64,000 bases of DNA from Paenibacillus dendritiformis. GTDB lineage: Bacteria; Bacillota; Bacilli; Paenibacillales; Paenibacillaceae. The stretch covers positions 18,819 through 82,818 of the forward strand of contig NZ_LDIG01000080.1 of assembly GCF_015845845.1 (NCBI RefSeq). Direction: 5' to 3'. Of this stretch, positions 18,390 to 27,355 are shown piece after piece. Each line of letters starts with the position of its first letter. Position 1 is the first letter of the stretch. Below the pieces are notes generated by a model. The model was not told where the DNA came from and made no database searches. It was given only the letters and a program-made list of their open reading frames with translations. A program made the position numbers and the translations under genes.

Positions 18390-19346
18390 ATGTCCGATAG
18401 AATGATACGGCTGCTGAAAATGGTCATAGCCATACAGGCGAATCCTGGCATATCGGCGCAGGAGCTGGCCGACAAATGTGAGGCTTCCGAGCGGACCATA
18501 TATCGGGATTTGCGAACGCTAGATCTCGTCGTGCCTATAACGAATGATGGATACGGAACAGGGTATCGCTTTATAGGCAACTTCGCGATGTATCCGCTTA
18601 ATTTTACAGAAGAAGAGGAGATGGTCTTCTCTGTCCTCCCTTCCATGGTGGACAAAAGCAAGCTGTCTCCTCTGTTCGATTCGGCATACGACAAAGTCAT
18701 GGCGACGCATGCCAAGGAGAAGCAGAAGCGCAGGGAAGCAATGGAGAACTTCACAAATCTAATACAGATGGGGACGCCTGCTTACAAGGCAGAGCGAGAT
18801 AGTCCAAATTACCTACTCCCTGTGATGGAAGCGATTATAGCGGAGAAGACAATCCGTGCAGTATACCATACCCAAAGCCGCAATACAATTACAGAGCGCG
18901 AGATCGATCCGTACTGTCTTGTGCCTCGCGAGCAACGCTTCTACTTAATCGGGTATTGTCATCGGAAGCAGGACATTTTAATGTTCCGCATGAGCCGGTT
19001 TCATCGCGTCGAAATAACGACTAAAAGTTTCGACAAAGGCGATTTCGACATCCACCACTATATGAAGCATACCTGGTCGGTCCATCGGGGCGACTCGCTT
19101 ATTACGTTCAAGATCAAATTTCAGCCCGATGTGGCCAGATATATTAAGGAAGAGGAGATGTTCGTGCGCCCCAAAATGACGGACTTGCCCGACGGAAGCT
19201 TATTGTTCGAGGCGACAGTCAACCATGAGCAAGGCTTCCTGAATTGGCTCGCCCAGTATGGCCCGTCTGCCGAAATTCTGGAGCCGCTTTCGATAAGGAA
19301 GCAGTTCATCGAGCGACTACGGCGTTGGATGGAGGTGTATAACTAA
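18390..19346 (+). CDS. WYL-domain transcriptional regulator
   Basis: 318-aa DNA-binding regulator. The N-terminal winged helix-turn-helix (residues about 5-60) contains SAQELADKCEASERTIYRDLRTL. The C-terminal half is a WYL-type ligand-sensing domain with REIDPYCLVPREQRFYLIGYCHRKQDILMFRMSRF, followed by a WCX-like end. The ATG at 18390 has GGAGGAGAG 8 nt upstream. WYL proteins commonly control CRISPR-Cas and other defence loci. This one is immediately upstream of cas3 and downstream of the PH operon, both of which carry the same dyad, so it probably regulates both (inference). No equally good dyad copy was found in its own upstream region. Confidence 0.88.
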   Translation: MSDRMIRLLKMVIAIQANPGISAQELADKCEASERTIYRDLRTLDLVVPITNDGYGTGYRFIGNFAMYPLNFTEEEEMVFSVLPSMVDKSKLSPLFDSAYDKVMATHAKEKQKRREAMENFTNLIQMGTPAYKAERDSPNYLLPVMEAIIAEKTIRAVYHTQSRNTITEREIDPYCLVPREQRFYLIGYCHRKQDILMFRMSRFHRVEITTKSFDKGDFDIHHYMKHTWSVHRGDSLITFKIKFQPDVARYIKEEEMFVRPKMTDLPDGSLLFEATVNHEQGFLNWLAQYGPSAEILEPLSIRKQFIERLRRWMEVYN

Positions 19347-19367
19347 GTCAGCATTCGAAATAAATAA

Positions 19368-19389
19368 GTTCCCTGACATTTAGTTGTCA
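19368..19389 (+). promoter_or_regulatory. Putative operator (TGACA-N6-TGTCA) upstream of cas3
   Basis: GTTCCCTGACA-N4-GTTGTCA, identical outside the 4 central nt to the block at 16234-16255. TTGTCA (19384-19389) could be a -35, but the best -10 at 17 nt is only TAACTA (19407-19412), so the cas3 promoter looks weak or regulated. The cas3 start lies 50 nt downstream. Confidence 0.6.
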
Positions 19390-19438
19390 TCATGTGTGCG
19401 GTACAGTAACTACGAGCATTGTAAAAAGGGGTGCTGAA

Positions 19439-21919
19439 ATGCGATCGATTGCTCATATTCGCATGAGCGATGAGAAGGTACAGACTGTGGAACGGCATTT
19501 GCTGGAAGTGAAGACGCTGGCGGAAGAATACGGCAAGAAATTGAATATTCCTCATGTGACCGGGCTGGCGGGAATGCTTCATGATATGGGGAAATATACG
19601 GAGAAGTTCAGGACATACATATTGGCGGCTGCGAGCGGAGCCGAGGACCGGCTGCGCCGGGGGGATGTTGATCATTCTACGGCCGGAGGACGGTTGCTTT
19701 ATGATCGTTTTCATGCGGATGCGAAAGCGCCTTATAAAGCGATTTTGGCTGAGGTTGTAGGCAATGCGATTATTTCGCATCATTCCTATTTGCATGATTT
19801 TCTGGATCCGGATTTGGAATCTCCTTACTTGAGACGGGTTGCTTACAAAAAGTTGGAGGAGTTTGATCAGAGCGTTGAAGCCTTTTTTACACATGTCATG
19901 AGCGAGCAGGAGTTCCAGGGATATGTGGATCAGGCGGCTGTGGAAGTGGAACAATTTCTGGCCAGAGTGCCTGCCAAGAGTATGGAACTGAAGCTGATGT
20001 TCCTGACCAAGTTCGTGTTCAGTGCCTTGATCGATGCCGACCGGACGAACACGCGCTGGTTTGAGATGGGAGAGCCGGACGAGCCGGAACAGAACGTGAT
20101 GGCATTGTTTCAAGGATACTATGACAAGTTGATGGCGCAACTTCGTTCTTTCGAGGAAAATAAAGACGCAGATACGCCAATTGCGCGGTTGCGGAGCGAA
20201 ATGTCCGAGTTATGCGAACATTTTGCCTTGAAGCCGTCTTCTATTTATACACTGTCGATACCGACCGGTGGCGGCAAGACGCTGGCTAGCTTGAGATATG
20301 CTTTGAAGCATGCGTTAACCTTTGGCAAACAGCGGATTATCTATGTTGTCCCGTTTACAACAATTATTGAGCAGAATGCAGCCACGGTGCGCAAAATATT
20401 GCAGGACGATGCGAATATTTTGGAGCATCACTCCAACGTCGTGGAAGTAGAGATGGAGGAAGACGACGAGGAGCAGGACGGGCTGGCGCTGACGGCGCGG
20501 CAAAAGGCGAACCTGGCTAAAGACAACTGGGATTCGCCGATCATTTTTACGACGATGGTGCAATTCCTGAACGTGTTTTTCGCCCATGGAAGCAGGAATA
20601 TACGGAGACTACATAACTTGTGTGATGCAGTCATTATATTTGACGAAGTACAGAAGGTCCCTACGCATTGTATTTCCCTATTCAATCAGGCGCTGAACTT
20701 TTTGAAGGAGTATGGGGGCTCCAGTATCGTGCTGTGCACGGCGACGCAGCCAGCGCTGCAGTTCGTGGAGCAGAAGCTTGACATCGGGGCGGACACCGAG
20801 ATGATACAGGATATTAATCGCGTAATCGATGCCTTTAAGCGTGTCGAGTTGGTAGATCAAGCTACCGACAAGGCCTGGAGTACGGAAGACTTGGCAGACT
20901 TTGTCCGGGATGCCGTTCAGGAAGCGGGAAATATGCTTGTTATTTTGAATACGAAATCGGTCGTCAAGGCGCTGTATGGACGATTGCAAGCGATGCAGGA
21001 ACAAGGCCAGTTCGGCTCGGATGGGAAAATACATTTGTATCATTTGAGCACGTCGATGTGTCCCGCTCACCGGGTTGCGATTTTGGACAAGGTCAGGGCG
21101 CATCTTGAAGCAGAGGAAAAAGTGATTTGCGTCAGCACGCAGTTGATTGAAGCCGGAGTAGATGTCAGCTTCGAGTGCGTCATACGCTCCCTGGCCGGAC
21201 TGGATTCGATCGCGCAAGCGGCGGGACGATGCAATCGCCACGGGAAGGATAAGGTCCGGAACGTCTACATTATCGACCACGCGGAAGAGAATCTGAAGCA
21301 TTTGAAGGAGATTCAAATCGGCAAGGAACTGACACGCACGATGCTTGTCGATTTGAAGCGGGATGCGGCGGCGCATGGAGGTCAGTTATTGTCGAAGCAG
21401 GCGATGGAGTATTATTTCCAACGATTTTATATGAAGCTGGAAGCGGACTTGAATTATTTTGTCCCTAAGCTTCGCAAAGATATGACAGTCTTGTTGTATG
21501 CCGGCCGGATGGAAGCGGACAGCTACTTTCAGGCTTATCATCAGGACAGGAAAAAGAAAGGGGAGAAAAACACATGGCTGCCGCTGTTCCTTGCCAACAG
21601 TTACGGTACGGCTGCGCAACATTTTCACGTTATTGACGATCATACGCGCTCTGTCATTGTTCCATATGGAGAGGGAGGCAAGGAAGTCATAGCCGAACTG
21701 AACGGGGGCGGGAGCATTGATGATCTGACGCGCTTGCTCAAACGGGCGCAGCAGTTCACGGTCAATTTGTTTGAACACGATCTCCGTGAGTTGGATCGCG
21801 GCGGCGGGCTGGAGAGTTGTCTCGACGGGAAAGTGCTTGTATTGAAGGAGGGGGCCTACAGCGAGCATTTTGGAGTCGACCTGAAAAATGATAGCGTCAT
21901 GAGTTTTTTAAGTTTTTAA
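19439..21919 (+). CDS. cas3: CRISPR-associated helicase/nuclease Cas3 (type I-C)
   Basis: Target-degrading HD nuclease and SF2 helicase of type I interference, 826 aa. HD domain: H20, then H48-D49 (MLHDMGKYTEKF). Helicase: Walker A TGGGKT near 276-281, Walker B DEVQ near 402-405, VSTQLIEAGVDVSFE, and motif VI QAAGRCNRHG near 593-602. ATG 19439 follows AAAAAGGGGTG; the upstream start at 19394 has no ribosome-binding site. It is first in the order cas3-5-8-7-4-1-2, but is separated from cas5 by an unusual 255-nt gap holding a crRNA-like RNA. It would be recruited by Cascade (Cas5-Cas8c-Cas7). Confidence 0.97.
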   Translation: MRSIAHIRMSDEKVQTVERHLLEVKTLAEEYGKKLNIPHVTGLAGMLHDMGKYTEKFRTYILAAASGAEDRLRRGDVDHSTAGGRLLYDRFHADAKAPYKAILAEVVGNAIISHHSYLHDFLDPDLESPYLRRVAYKKLEEFDQSVEAFFTHVMSEQEFQGYVDQAAVEVEQFLARVPAKSMELKLMFLTKFVFSALIDADRTNTRWFEMGEPDEPEQNVMALFQGYYDKLMAQLRSFEENKDADTPIARLRSEMSELCEHFALKPSSIYTLSIPTGGGKTLASLRYALKHALTFGKQRIIYVVPFTTIIEQNAATVRKILQDDANILEHHSNVVEVEMEEDDEEQDGLALTARQKANLAKDNWDSPIIFTTMVQFLNVFFAHGSRNIRRLHNLCDAVIIFDEVQKVPTHCISLFNQALNFLKEYGGSSIVLCTATQPALQFVEQKLDIGADTEMIQDINRVIDAFKRVELVDQATDKAWSTEDLADFVRDAVQEAGNMLVILNTKSVVKALYGRLQAMQEQGQFGSDGKIHLYHLSTSMCPAHRVAILDKVRAHLEAEEKVICVSTQLIEAGVDVSFECVIRSLAGLDSIAQAAGRCNRHGKDKVRNVYIIDHAEENLKHLKEIQIGKELTRTMLVDLKRDAAAHGGQLLSKQAMEYYFQRFYMKLEADLNYFVPKLRKDMTVLLYAGRMEADSYFQAYHQDRKKKGEKNTWLPLFLANSYGTAAQHFHVIDDHTRSVIVPYGEGGKEVIAELNGGGSIDDLTRLLKRAQQFTVNLFEHDLRELDRGGGLESCLDGKVLVLKEGAYSEHFGVDLKNDSVMSFLSF

Positions 21920-21994
21920 ATAGAGAAAGCCTATCGTTTGAAGATAGGCTTCTAATAAAATACTATATTTTTCAATCCGCGCTATCACAGCGAC
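21918..21994 (-). ncRNA. Predicted crRNA-like regulatory RNA (CreR/CreA type) in the cas3-cas5 gap
   Basis: Read on the minus strand from 21994. The RNA opens with GTCGC, as the CRISPR repeat does, and forms a small hairpin CGCT-GTGAT-AGCG (21992-21980). Directly at the stem's 3' base follows an 11-nt handle, CGGATTGAAAA (21979-21969), against the canonical TGGATTGAAAT. Next comes a guide, ATATAGTATTTTATTAGA (21968-21951), overlapping by 1 nt a terminator hairpin AAGCCTATC/GATAGGCTT (21951-21943, 21935-21927) with a T-rich tail. The guide matches 22081-22098 on the plus strand at 17 of 18 positions, mismatched only at position 6, with TTC 5' of the site. Features fit a single-repeat mini-CRISPR guiding Cascade to a promoter, as in CreR and CreA RNAs. 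Expression is not shown by sequence alone. Confidence 0.8.
21927..21951. terminator. Stem-loop after cas3, also the 3' end of the minus-strand crRNA-like RNA
   Basis: Perfect 9-bp inverted repeat AAGCCTATC / GATAGGCTT with a 7-nt loop, 7 nt after the cas3 stop. The minus-strand flank is the more T-rich (TCTCTATTT), so it works better as terminator of the antisense small RNA; on the plus strand it may attenuate read-through from cas3. Confidence 0.6.
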
Positions 21995-21999
21995 AACTA

Positions 22000-22028
22000 A
22001 TTATAGCATAACCAAGGTCATATCTATA
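22000..22028 (-). promoter_or_regulatory. Predicted promoter of the crRNA-like RNA
   Basis: Minus strand: extended -10 TGCTATAAT (22008-22000). At 17 nt spacing the -35 position holds TATAGA (22028-22023), only 3 of 6 to consensus. The expected start, about 6-7 nt downstream, falls at the first base of the repeat-like element (21994). Confidence 0.65.
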
Positions 22029-22077
22029 ATAGATGTGTTAATTTAATTATACTTCATGCAATAACAGTTACAAAATG

Positions 22078-22098
22078 TTCATATAATATTTTATTAGA
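22078..22098 (+). promoter_or_regulatory. PAM plus protospacer-like target of the crRNA-like RNA, over a TATAAT box
   Basis: TTC (22078-22080), the known type I-C PAM, followed by ATATAATATTTTATTAGA (22081-22098), which matches the guide at 17 of 18 positions. TATAAT at 22082-22087 is a perfect -10 hexamer for transcription toward cas5, though the -35 region is poor. Cascade bound here would block initiation. Confidence 0.7.
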
Positions 22099-22130
22099 TG
22101 GGATTGTTATTTCTTGTAGGAGAAGGTAGA

Positions 22131-22142
22131 ATGAAGTTGTAG
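22131..22142 (+). other. Three-codon ORF with strong ribosome-binding site upstream of cas5
   Basis: AGGAG (22118-22122) with ideal 8-nt spacing precedes ATG-AAG-TTG-TAG. It lies downstream of the guarded -10 box and upstream of the cas5 start, in a different frame. It could be a CreT-like toxic mini-ORF, a translational attenuator for cas5, or chance. Lys AAG and Leu TTG are not obviously rare codons, which weakens the toxin reading. Confidence 0.3.
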
Positions 22143-22174
22143 TTGAAGGGGAATTGTGGAAAGGAGGCGGCGCG

Positions 22175-22897
22175 TTGATACGCAACAGCATTGAGTTCGA
22201 AGTGTTCGGGAATTATGCGTTGTTTACAGATCCATTAACGAAGCTGGGCGGGGAAAAGATGTCGTACCCCATCCCAACCTATCAGGCATTGAAGGGGATC
22301 GTCGAATCAATCTACTGGAAACCTACTATTCTCTTCATTGTGGATGCCGTCCGCGTCATGAACCCGATCCGGATGGAGTCGAAGGGAGTTCGCCCGCTTG
22401 ATTATGGCGGCGGCAATACGCTGGCATACTATTCCTATTTAAGGGATGTTCGCTACCAGTGCCGGGCTCATTTCGTGTTCAACCCGAACCGGCCGGACTT
22501 GGAGTATGATCGCAACGAAAATAAGCACCACAATATTTTGAAGCGCGCTTTGCGGGCGGGAGGACGCCGGGATATTTTCCTGGGGGCCAGAGAATGCCAA
22601 GGTTATGTAGAGCCGTGCGAATTTGGCACAGGAGAGGGCTTCTATGACAATTATGGCGAGCTCCATCTCGGAACGATGGTACACGGCATTAATTATCCGG
22701 ATGAGACGGGCAGGAAGCAGATGGAGACGCGGCTGTGGAATCCGGTGATGAAGAATGGTGTCATTGAATTTATTAGACCGGAACAATGTACGCTTGTTCG
22801 TCCCGTGGCTGAGATGCAACCGAAGACGTTTGCGGCTGGGGAGATCGAATCGGTGGAGGAACTGGAGTCCCGCCTGGAAGTGGAGGGAAGCCAATGA
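22175..22897 (+). CDS. cas5c: CRISPR-associated protein Cas5 (type I-C, crRNA-processing)
   Basis: 240-aa Cas5d/Cas5c. In type I-C this subunit cuts the precursor RNA at the base of the repeat hairpin and holds the 5' handle, replacing Cas6. Residues matching the known catalytic set are Y47 and K117-H118 (NENKHHNIL). RAMP-type start: [22 protein letters not shown] start at 22175 with AAGGAGG (22161-22167) 7 nt upstream; an alternative TTG at 22154 lies upstream of that site. It overlaps cas8 by the ATGA tetranucleotide. Confidence 0.95.
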   Translation: MIRNSIEFEVFGNYALFTDPLTKLGGEKMSYPIPTYQALKGIVESIYWKPTILFIVDAVRVMNPIRMESKGVRPLDYGGGNTLAYYSYLRDVRYQCRAHFVFNPNRPDLEYDRNENKHHNILKRALRAGGRRDIFLGARECQGYVEPCEFGTGEGFYDNYGELHLGTMVHGINYPDETGRKQMETRLWNPVMKNGVIEFIRPEQCTLVRPVAEMQPKTFAAGEIESVEELESRLEVEGSQ

Positions 22898-24813
22898 GTT
22901 GGTTGCAGCAATTATATGAGACGTATGAGTCGAACCTCGATCGGATCGGGGTTGTCGAGAAGAAGCATAACGGGCAAGAGTTCACGCTGCTTCCGATATC
23001 TCATACGACACAGACGGCGCACATTGAAGTTCGCGTGACGGAAGACGGTGAATTCCATTCCGCTATCGTCATTGACAAGAGCGATGCCAGCACATTGATT
23101 CCGTGCACGGAGGATTCCTCCAGTCGCTCAGGAACCGCCGTATTTCCTTATCCGCTGCATGATAAGTTAAGCTATGTGGCCGGAGACTATATTGACTATG
23201 GCGGACATGCCAAGAAAGCGGATCAATTTAAAAAATATATTGAAAATTTGCAGGAGTGGGCGCTGTCTCCATTCAGCCATCCCCATATTGTCAGTATTTT
23301 TACATATTTGAATAAAAAGCGGCTCATACGCGATCTAGCAGTGGAAGAACACATACTGTCTCTCGATGGGGACGGTTGCCTGATTGGAAAATGGGATAAA
23401 AAATACGGTGACGAGAAACCACCGCTGTTTGGCGTGCTGAATGGCGAGCAAGAAAGCGCATTCATTCGTTTTACAGTTTACTCCCCGGTTCGGCCGCTCA
23501 AGGAAGTGTGGAAAGATCCGGAGGTGTATGATTCGTTCATTCGCTACTATAACAGTAAGCTGGGCAACAACAAGTTGTGTTATGTGACGGGGCAATGGGT
23601 GCCAAGTACGGACAAGCATGCGAACAAAATACGAAATCCGGCAGACAAAGCAAAATTAATCTCGGCCAATGATGACAAAGGATTTACGTTCCGCGGCCGG
23701 TTCAGCAGCAGTCAGGAAGCGGCGGGCATTAGCTATGAGGTATCGCAAAAAGCTCATAATGCGCTGAAATGGCTCATTAACCGCCAAGGGAAAATCATTG
23801 ATGGGCGCGTGTTTCTCGTGTGGTCGAACGATGCGGTAGACGTGCCGGGTCCCGGAGAGGATACCTTTGCCCTATTTCCGGAACAAAGCGCGGCGAACAA
23901 AAGGGAGTCTTTCACGAACGAAGGGCTGGCGCGGGACATTGGGAGTTATCTGGCCGGGTATGGAGCAGGACAGAAGCTGTCGATTACGAATCCCGCTGTG
24001 AACCTGTTGATTCTTGATTCTGCCACGACCGGGCGCATGGCGGTGCTCTATTATCGCAATCTGGACAAGAAGCATTATTTTGAGAAGCTGGTGGAGTGGC
24101 ATTCCAGTTGTGTATGGCTGCACCGTTATCGCAAAGATGAGAATGGTGATTATGTTCAATTTTTCGGCACACCGGCGACGAAAGATATTGCATATGCCGC
24201 TTACGGAACATCAGCCAGCGACAAGCTCGTAAAAGGTCTAATGGAACGTATGCTTCCGTGCATGGTAGACGGCGTCAAAATTCCGGCGGATATTGTGAAT
24301 AGCGTCGTTCGCCGGGCGTCCAATCCGGTGGCGATGGAAAAGTGGGAGTGGGAGAAGACGCTCAGCATCGCATGCGCCTTAGTAAATAAGTTTTATCAGA
24401 AGGAGGGGTACACAGTGGCGCTGGACAAGGAGAACACGGACCGAAGCTATTTGTTTGGGAGATTGCTGGCGGTGGCCGATATTTTGGAGCGGCGTGCGCT
24501 AGGTTCAGAAGAGACGCGCGCAACGAATGCGATTCGCTATATGAACTCGTTCGCACAGCATCCGGTGCGGACGTGGAAGGTGATTCAAGCGAGTTTGCAG
24601 CCGTATCAGGCGCGATTGGGCGCGAAATGTACGGATCTGACGAAATTGATGGATGAGATTCTATCTGCATTTAACTATGAAGACTTTAATGATAAGCCTT
24701 TATCCGGAAAATACTTGCTGGGACTCTCCAGCCAAAGACATGACTTTTTCCAAGGAAAGAAGAAGGAAGAAAATCAAACCAAACCATCCAATGAAGGAGA
24801 GACTGAATCATGA
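22894..24813 (+). CDS. cas8c: CRISPR-associated large subunit Cas8c (Csd1)
   Basis: 639-aa large subunit of the type I-C Cascade, which recognises the PAM and recruits Cas3. It opens with the characteristic Csd1 N-terminus ([17 protein letters not shown]). C-terminal segments [36 protein letters not shown] and [13 protein letters not shown] are typical of the family; the last resembles the Cas11c-like C-terminal region. It starts within the cas5 stop (ATGA) and ends within the cas7 start (ATGA). Type I-C cas8 genes often also produce a small Cas11c from an internal start; no single site could be assigned confidently. Confidence 0.95.
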   Translation: MSWLQQLYETYESNLDRIGVVEKKHNGQEFTLLPISHTTQTAHIEVRVTEDGEFHSAIVIDKSDASTLIPCTEDSSSRSGTAVFPYPLHDKLSYVAGDYIDYGGHAKKADQFKKYIENLQEWALSPFSHPHIVSIFTYLNKKRLIRDLAVEEHILSLDGDGCLIGKWDKKYGDEKPPLFGVLNGEQESAFIRFTVYSPVRPLKEVWKDPEVYDSFIRYYNSKLGNNKLCYVTGQWVPSTDKHANKIRNPADKAKLISANDDKGFTFRGRFSSSQEAAGISYEVSQKAHNALKWLINRQGKIIDGRVFLVWSNDAVDVPGPGEDTFALFPEQSAANKRESFTNEGLARDIGSYLAGYGAGQKLSITNPAVNLLILDSATTGRMAVLYYRNLDKKHYFEKLVEWHSSCVWLHRYRKDENGDYVQFFGTPATKDIAYAAYGTSASDKLVKGLMERMLPCMVDGVKIPADIVNSVVRRASNPVAMEKWEWEKTLSIACALVNKFYQKEGYTVALDKENTDRSYLFGRLLAVADILERRALGSEETRATNAIRYMNSFAQHPVRTWKVIQASLQPYQARLGAKCTDLTKLMDEILSAFNYEDFNDKPLSGKYLLGLSSQRHDFFQGKKKEENQTKPSNEGETES

Positions 24814-25670
24814 CAATTCTTGATCATAAAATTGATTTTGCTGTCGTCTTTTCGGTAATCAAAGCGAATCCAAATGGAGATCCGCTGAATGGCAATCGCC
24901 CCCGTCAAAACTATGATGGCCACGGTGAAGTGTCGGATGTCGCACTGAAGCGGAAAATTCGAAACCGGCTTCAAGATCTCGGCGAACCTATTTTTGTCCA
25001 ATCCAATGATAGAAGCGATGATCAGCTCAAAAGCTTGCGAGAGCGTGCGGAAGGAAACGAGGCACTGGCGAAAATAGTAAATCAAAAAGACAGTTCCGGC
25101 GAAGAGTTTGCGAAAACGGCTTGCGAGCAGTGGATCGATGTCCGCAGTTTTGGCCAGGTGTTTGCCTTCAAGGGAAGCGGTGGTAAAGGGGTATCTGTAG
25201 GCGTGCGCGGTCCGGTGTCGATACATACCGCAACGAGCGTCGATCCGATTGATATTACGAGTATGCAGATCACGAAGAGCGTTAATTCGGAGCCGGGCGA
25301 GAAAAGAGGATCGGACACAATGGGCATGAAGCACCGCGTAGACTTCGGCGTCTATGTCTTCTATGGCAGCATCAATACGCAGTTAGCGGAGAAGACGGGC
25401 TTCACCGTGGAGGATGCGGAAAAAATCAAGCAGGCGCTCGTAACGCTGTTCGAAAATGACGCCTCTTCCGCCAGACCTGAAGGAAGTATGGAGGTGCACA
25501 AGGTGTATTGGTGGGAGCACAGCAGCAAGTTGGGTCAGTATTCATCTGCAAAAGTGCACCGCTCCTTGCACATCAGCAAAAATAGAGAAGAACCAAAATC
25601 ATTTGAACACTACGACATTACAGTTAACGAACTGGAAGGTCTGAAGGTTGAGATCATTGATGGCCTATAA
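24810..25670 (+). CDS. cas7c: CRISPR-associated backbone protein Cas7 (Csd2)
   Basis: 286-aa Cascade backbone that coats the crRNA spacer. Csd2 features: DFAVVFSVIKANPNGDPLNGNRPR at the N-terminus, DVRSFGQVFAFKG, and KHRVDFGVYVFYGSIN with a C-terminal KVYWWEHSS. Translation is coupled to cas8 through ATGA. The next gene, cas4, starts inside its last codons. Confidence 0.96.
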   Translation: MTILDHKIDFAVVFSVIKANPNGDPLNGNRPRQNYDGHGEVSDVALKRKIRNRLQDLGEPIFVQSNDRSDDQLKSLRERAEGNEALAKIVNQKDSSGEEFAKTACEQWIDVRSFGQVFAFKGSGGKGVSVGVRGPVSIHTATSVDPIDITSMQITKSVNSEPGEKRGSDTMGMKHRVDFGVYVFYGSINTQLAEKTGFTVEDAEKIKQALVTLFENDASSARPEGSMEVHKVYWWEHSSKLGQYSSAKVHRSLHISKNREEPKSFEHYDITVNELEGLKVEIIDGL

Positions 25671-26331
25671 TGATGAAGACAACTACTTATTGCTGTCTGG
25701 CATTCAGCATTTTCAATTCTGCAAGCGGCAATGGGCGTTGATTCACATTGAACAGCAATGGGAAGAGAATGTGAAGACGATCGAAGGGCAGTATCTCCAT
25801 CGCAATGCAGATCAACCATTCACGAGGGAAAAGCGCGGCGACAAGCTTGTCGTCCGCGCTATGTCTGTCAAGTCGCATGAATTGAAGTTGACAGGCATCT
25901 GTGATGTGGTCGAGTTCATACAAGACAGTCGTGGCGTTCCGATTAATGGAGCCGAGGGAAAATATATTGCGTATCCTGTAGAATACAAGCGTGGCAAGCC
26001 TAAGACGGATGAATCCGATGTATTCCAACTGGCTGCGCAAGCGCTCTGTCTGGAAGAGATGCTGTTGTGCGATGTGCAGACCGGATATATTTTTTATCAA
26101 GAGTTGAAGCGTCGAATTGAAGTTCCGCTCACGGATGATGTGAAGCAGAGGGTCAGAGTTGTGGCAGCGGAAATGCATGATTATTATAAGCGCAGCCATA
26201 CGCCCAAAGTCAAAACCGGGCCCTATTGCAAAAACTGCTCGCTGCAATCCATCTGCCTGCCGGCCTTGATGAACAAACGGACGGTAAAAAGTTATATTGA
26301 GGGGAAGATCAAAGATGAAGCGTCTCCTTAA
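25660..26331 (+). CDS. cas4: CRISPR-associated exonuclease Cas4
   Basis: 223-aa RecB-like nuclease with an iron-sulfur cluster, which processes prespacers and helps select those with a correct PAM. Cluster cysteines are C21 (FQFCKRQ) and C190, C193 and C199 (YCKNCSLQSIC). The nuclease core PVEYKRGKPKTDESDVFQLAAQALCLEE is intact. ATG 25660 overlaps cas7 by 11 nt. It overlaps cas1 by 17 nt. Confidence 0.95.
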   Translation: MAYNDEDNYLLLSGIQHFQFCKRQWALIHIEQQWEENVKTIEGQYLHRNADQPFTREKRGDKLVVRAMSVKSHELKLTGICDVVEFIQDSRGVPINGAEGKYIAYPVEYKRGKPKTDESDVFQLAAQALCLEEMLLCDVQTGYIFYQELKRRIEVPLTDDVKQRVRVVAAEMHDYYKRSHTPKVKTGPYCKNCSLQSICLPALMNKRTVKSYIEGKIKDEASP

Positions 26332-27346
26332 CACGTTATATGTAAACCAGCCGGACGTTTATATGGCATTGGACGGGGACAATATTGTGCTGCTGAAGGG
26401 AGAAGAGAAGCTGGGCCGTCTTCCGTTGCACAATCTGGAAGCTATCGTCGCTTTCGGTTATACAGGAGCAAGTCCTGCGTTGATGGGGTATTGTGCAGAT
26501 CGGAATATCGCGATCACCTTTATGACGGTGACCGGCAGATTTCTGGCCAGGGTCATTGGACAGAGCAAAGGAAATGTAGTGCTGCGGAAAAAGCAATACC
26601 TTGTCTCTGAAGATGAGAGCTTGTCCGCGCAAATTGCACGCAATTTTATTGTCGGCAAAATTTATAACCAGAAGTGGATGATTGAGCGGATGACGCGAGA
26701 CTACCCGCTGCGAATCAATGTTGATCAGTTCAAGGAGATTTCCGCGCAGTTATCGTCCCTCATTCTGGAAGTACGGGCTTGTGAAGATCTGGAACGTTTG
26801 CGAGGCTTAGAAGGACAAGCTGCAGTCAGTTACAATAAGGCTTTTGGCCAAATGATTCTGCAACAGACAGACGATTTTTACTTTCATTCCCGTTCACGCA
26901 GGCCGCCGCTGGACAATGTAAATGCGATGTTGTCGCTTGCGTACACATTGTTGGCGAATGATATGGCCTCCGCATTGGAAGCGGTCGGGCTGGATGCTTA
27001 TGTCGGATTTTTACATCGCGATCGTCCGGGGCGGGCTTCACTTGCTCTGGACGTAATGGAAGAGCTGCGGGGAATCTATGCGAACAGATTTGTTCTCACC
27101 TTGATTAATAAAAAGATTGTGAACAAGGATGATTTTTACAAGAAGGAAAACGGCGCTGTCTTGATGACAGATGAGGCGAGAAAAAGATTTTTGCAGGCAT
27201 GGCAGGATAAGAAACAAGAAAAGATTGTGCATCCCTATCTGGGAGAGAAAATCAGTTGGGGACTTGTCCCGCATGCCCAGGCCCTGTTGCTAGCTCGTTA
27301 TTTGCGTGATGATCTAGATGAGTACCCTCCATTTCTCTGGAAGTAG
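26315..27346 (+). CDS. cas1: CRISPR-associated endonuclease Cas1 (type I-C)
   Basis: 343-aa spacer integrase. The three metal-binding residues can be placed: E166 (RGLEGQAA), H234 (FLHRDRPG) and D246 (LALDVMEELR). The N-terminal LNTLYVNQPDVYMALDGDNIVLL is typical of I-C Cas1. ATG 26315 has TGAGGGG upstream. With Cas2 it would insert new spacers at the leader-repeat junctions. Confidence 0.97.
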   Translation: MKRLLNTLYVNQPDVYMALDGDNIVLLKGEEKLGRLPLHNLEAIVAFGYTGASPALMGYCADRNIAITFMTVTGRFLARVIGQSKGNVVLRKKQYLVSEDESLSAQIARNFIVGKIYNQKWMIERMTRDYPLRINVDQFKEISAQLSSLILEVRACEDLERLRGLEGQAAVSYNKAFGQMILQQTDDFYFHSRSRRPPLDNVNAMLSLAYTLLANDMASALEAVGLDAYVGFLHRDRPGRASLALDVMEELRGIYANRFVLTLINKKIVNKDDFYKKENGAVLMTDEARKRFLQAWQDKKQEKIVHPYLGEKISWGLVPHAQALLLARYLRDDLDEYPPFLWK

Positions 27347-27355
27347 GTAGTATAA

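Noticed and set aside
22025..22030. Second TATAAT in the cas3-cas5 gap as a separate cas5 promoter
   Set aside because: No -35 at a suitable distance; it cannot be told from chance in an AT-rich stretch.
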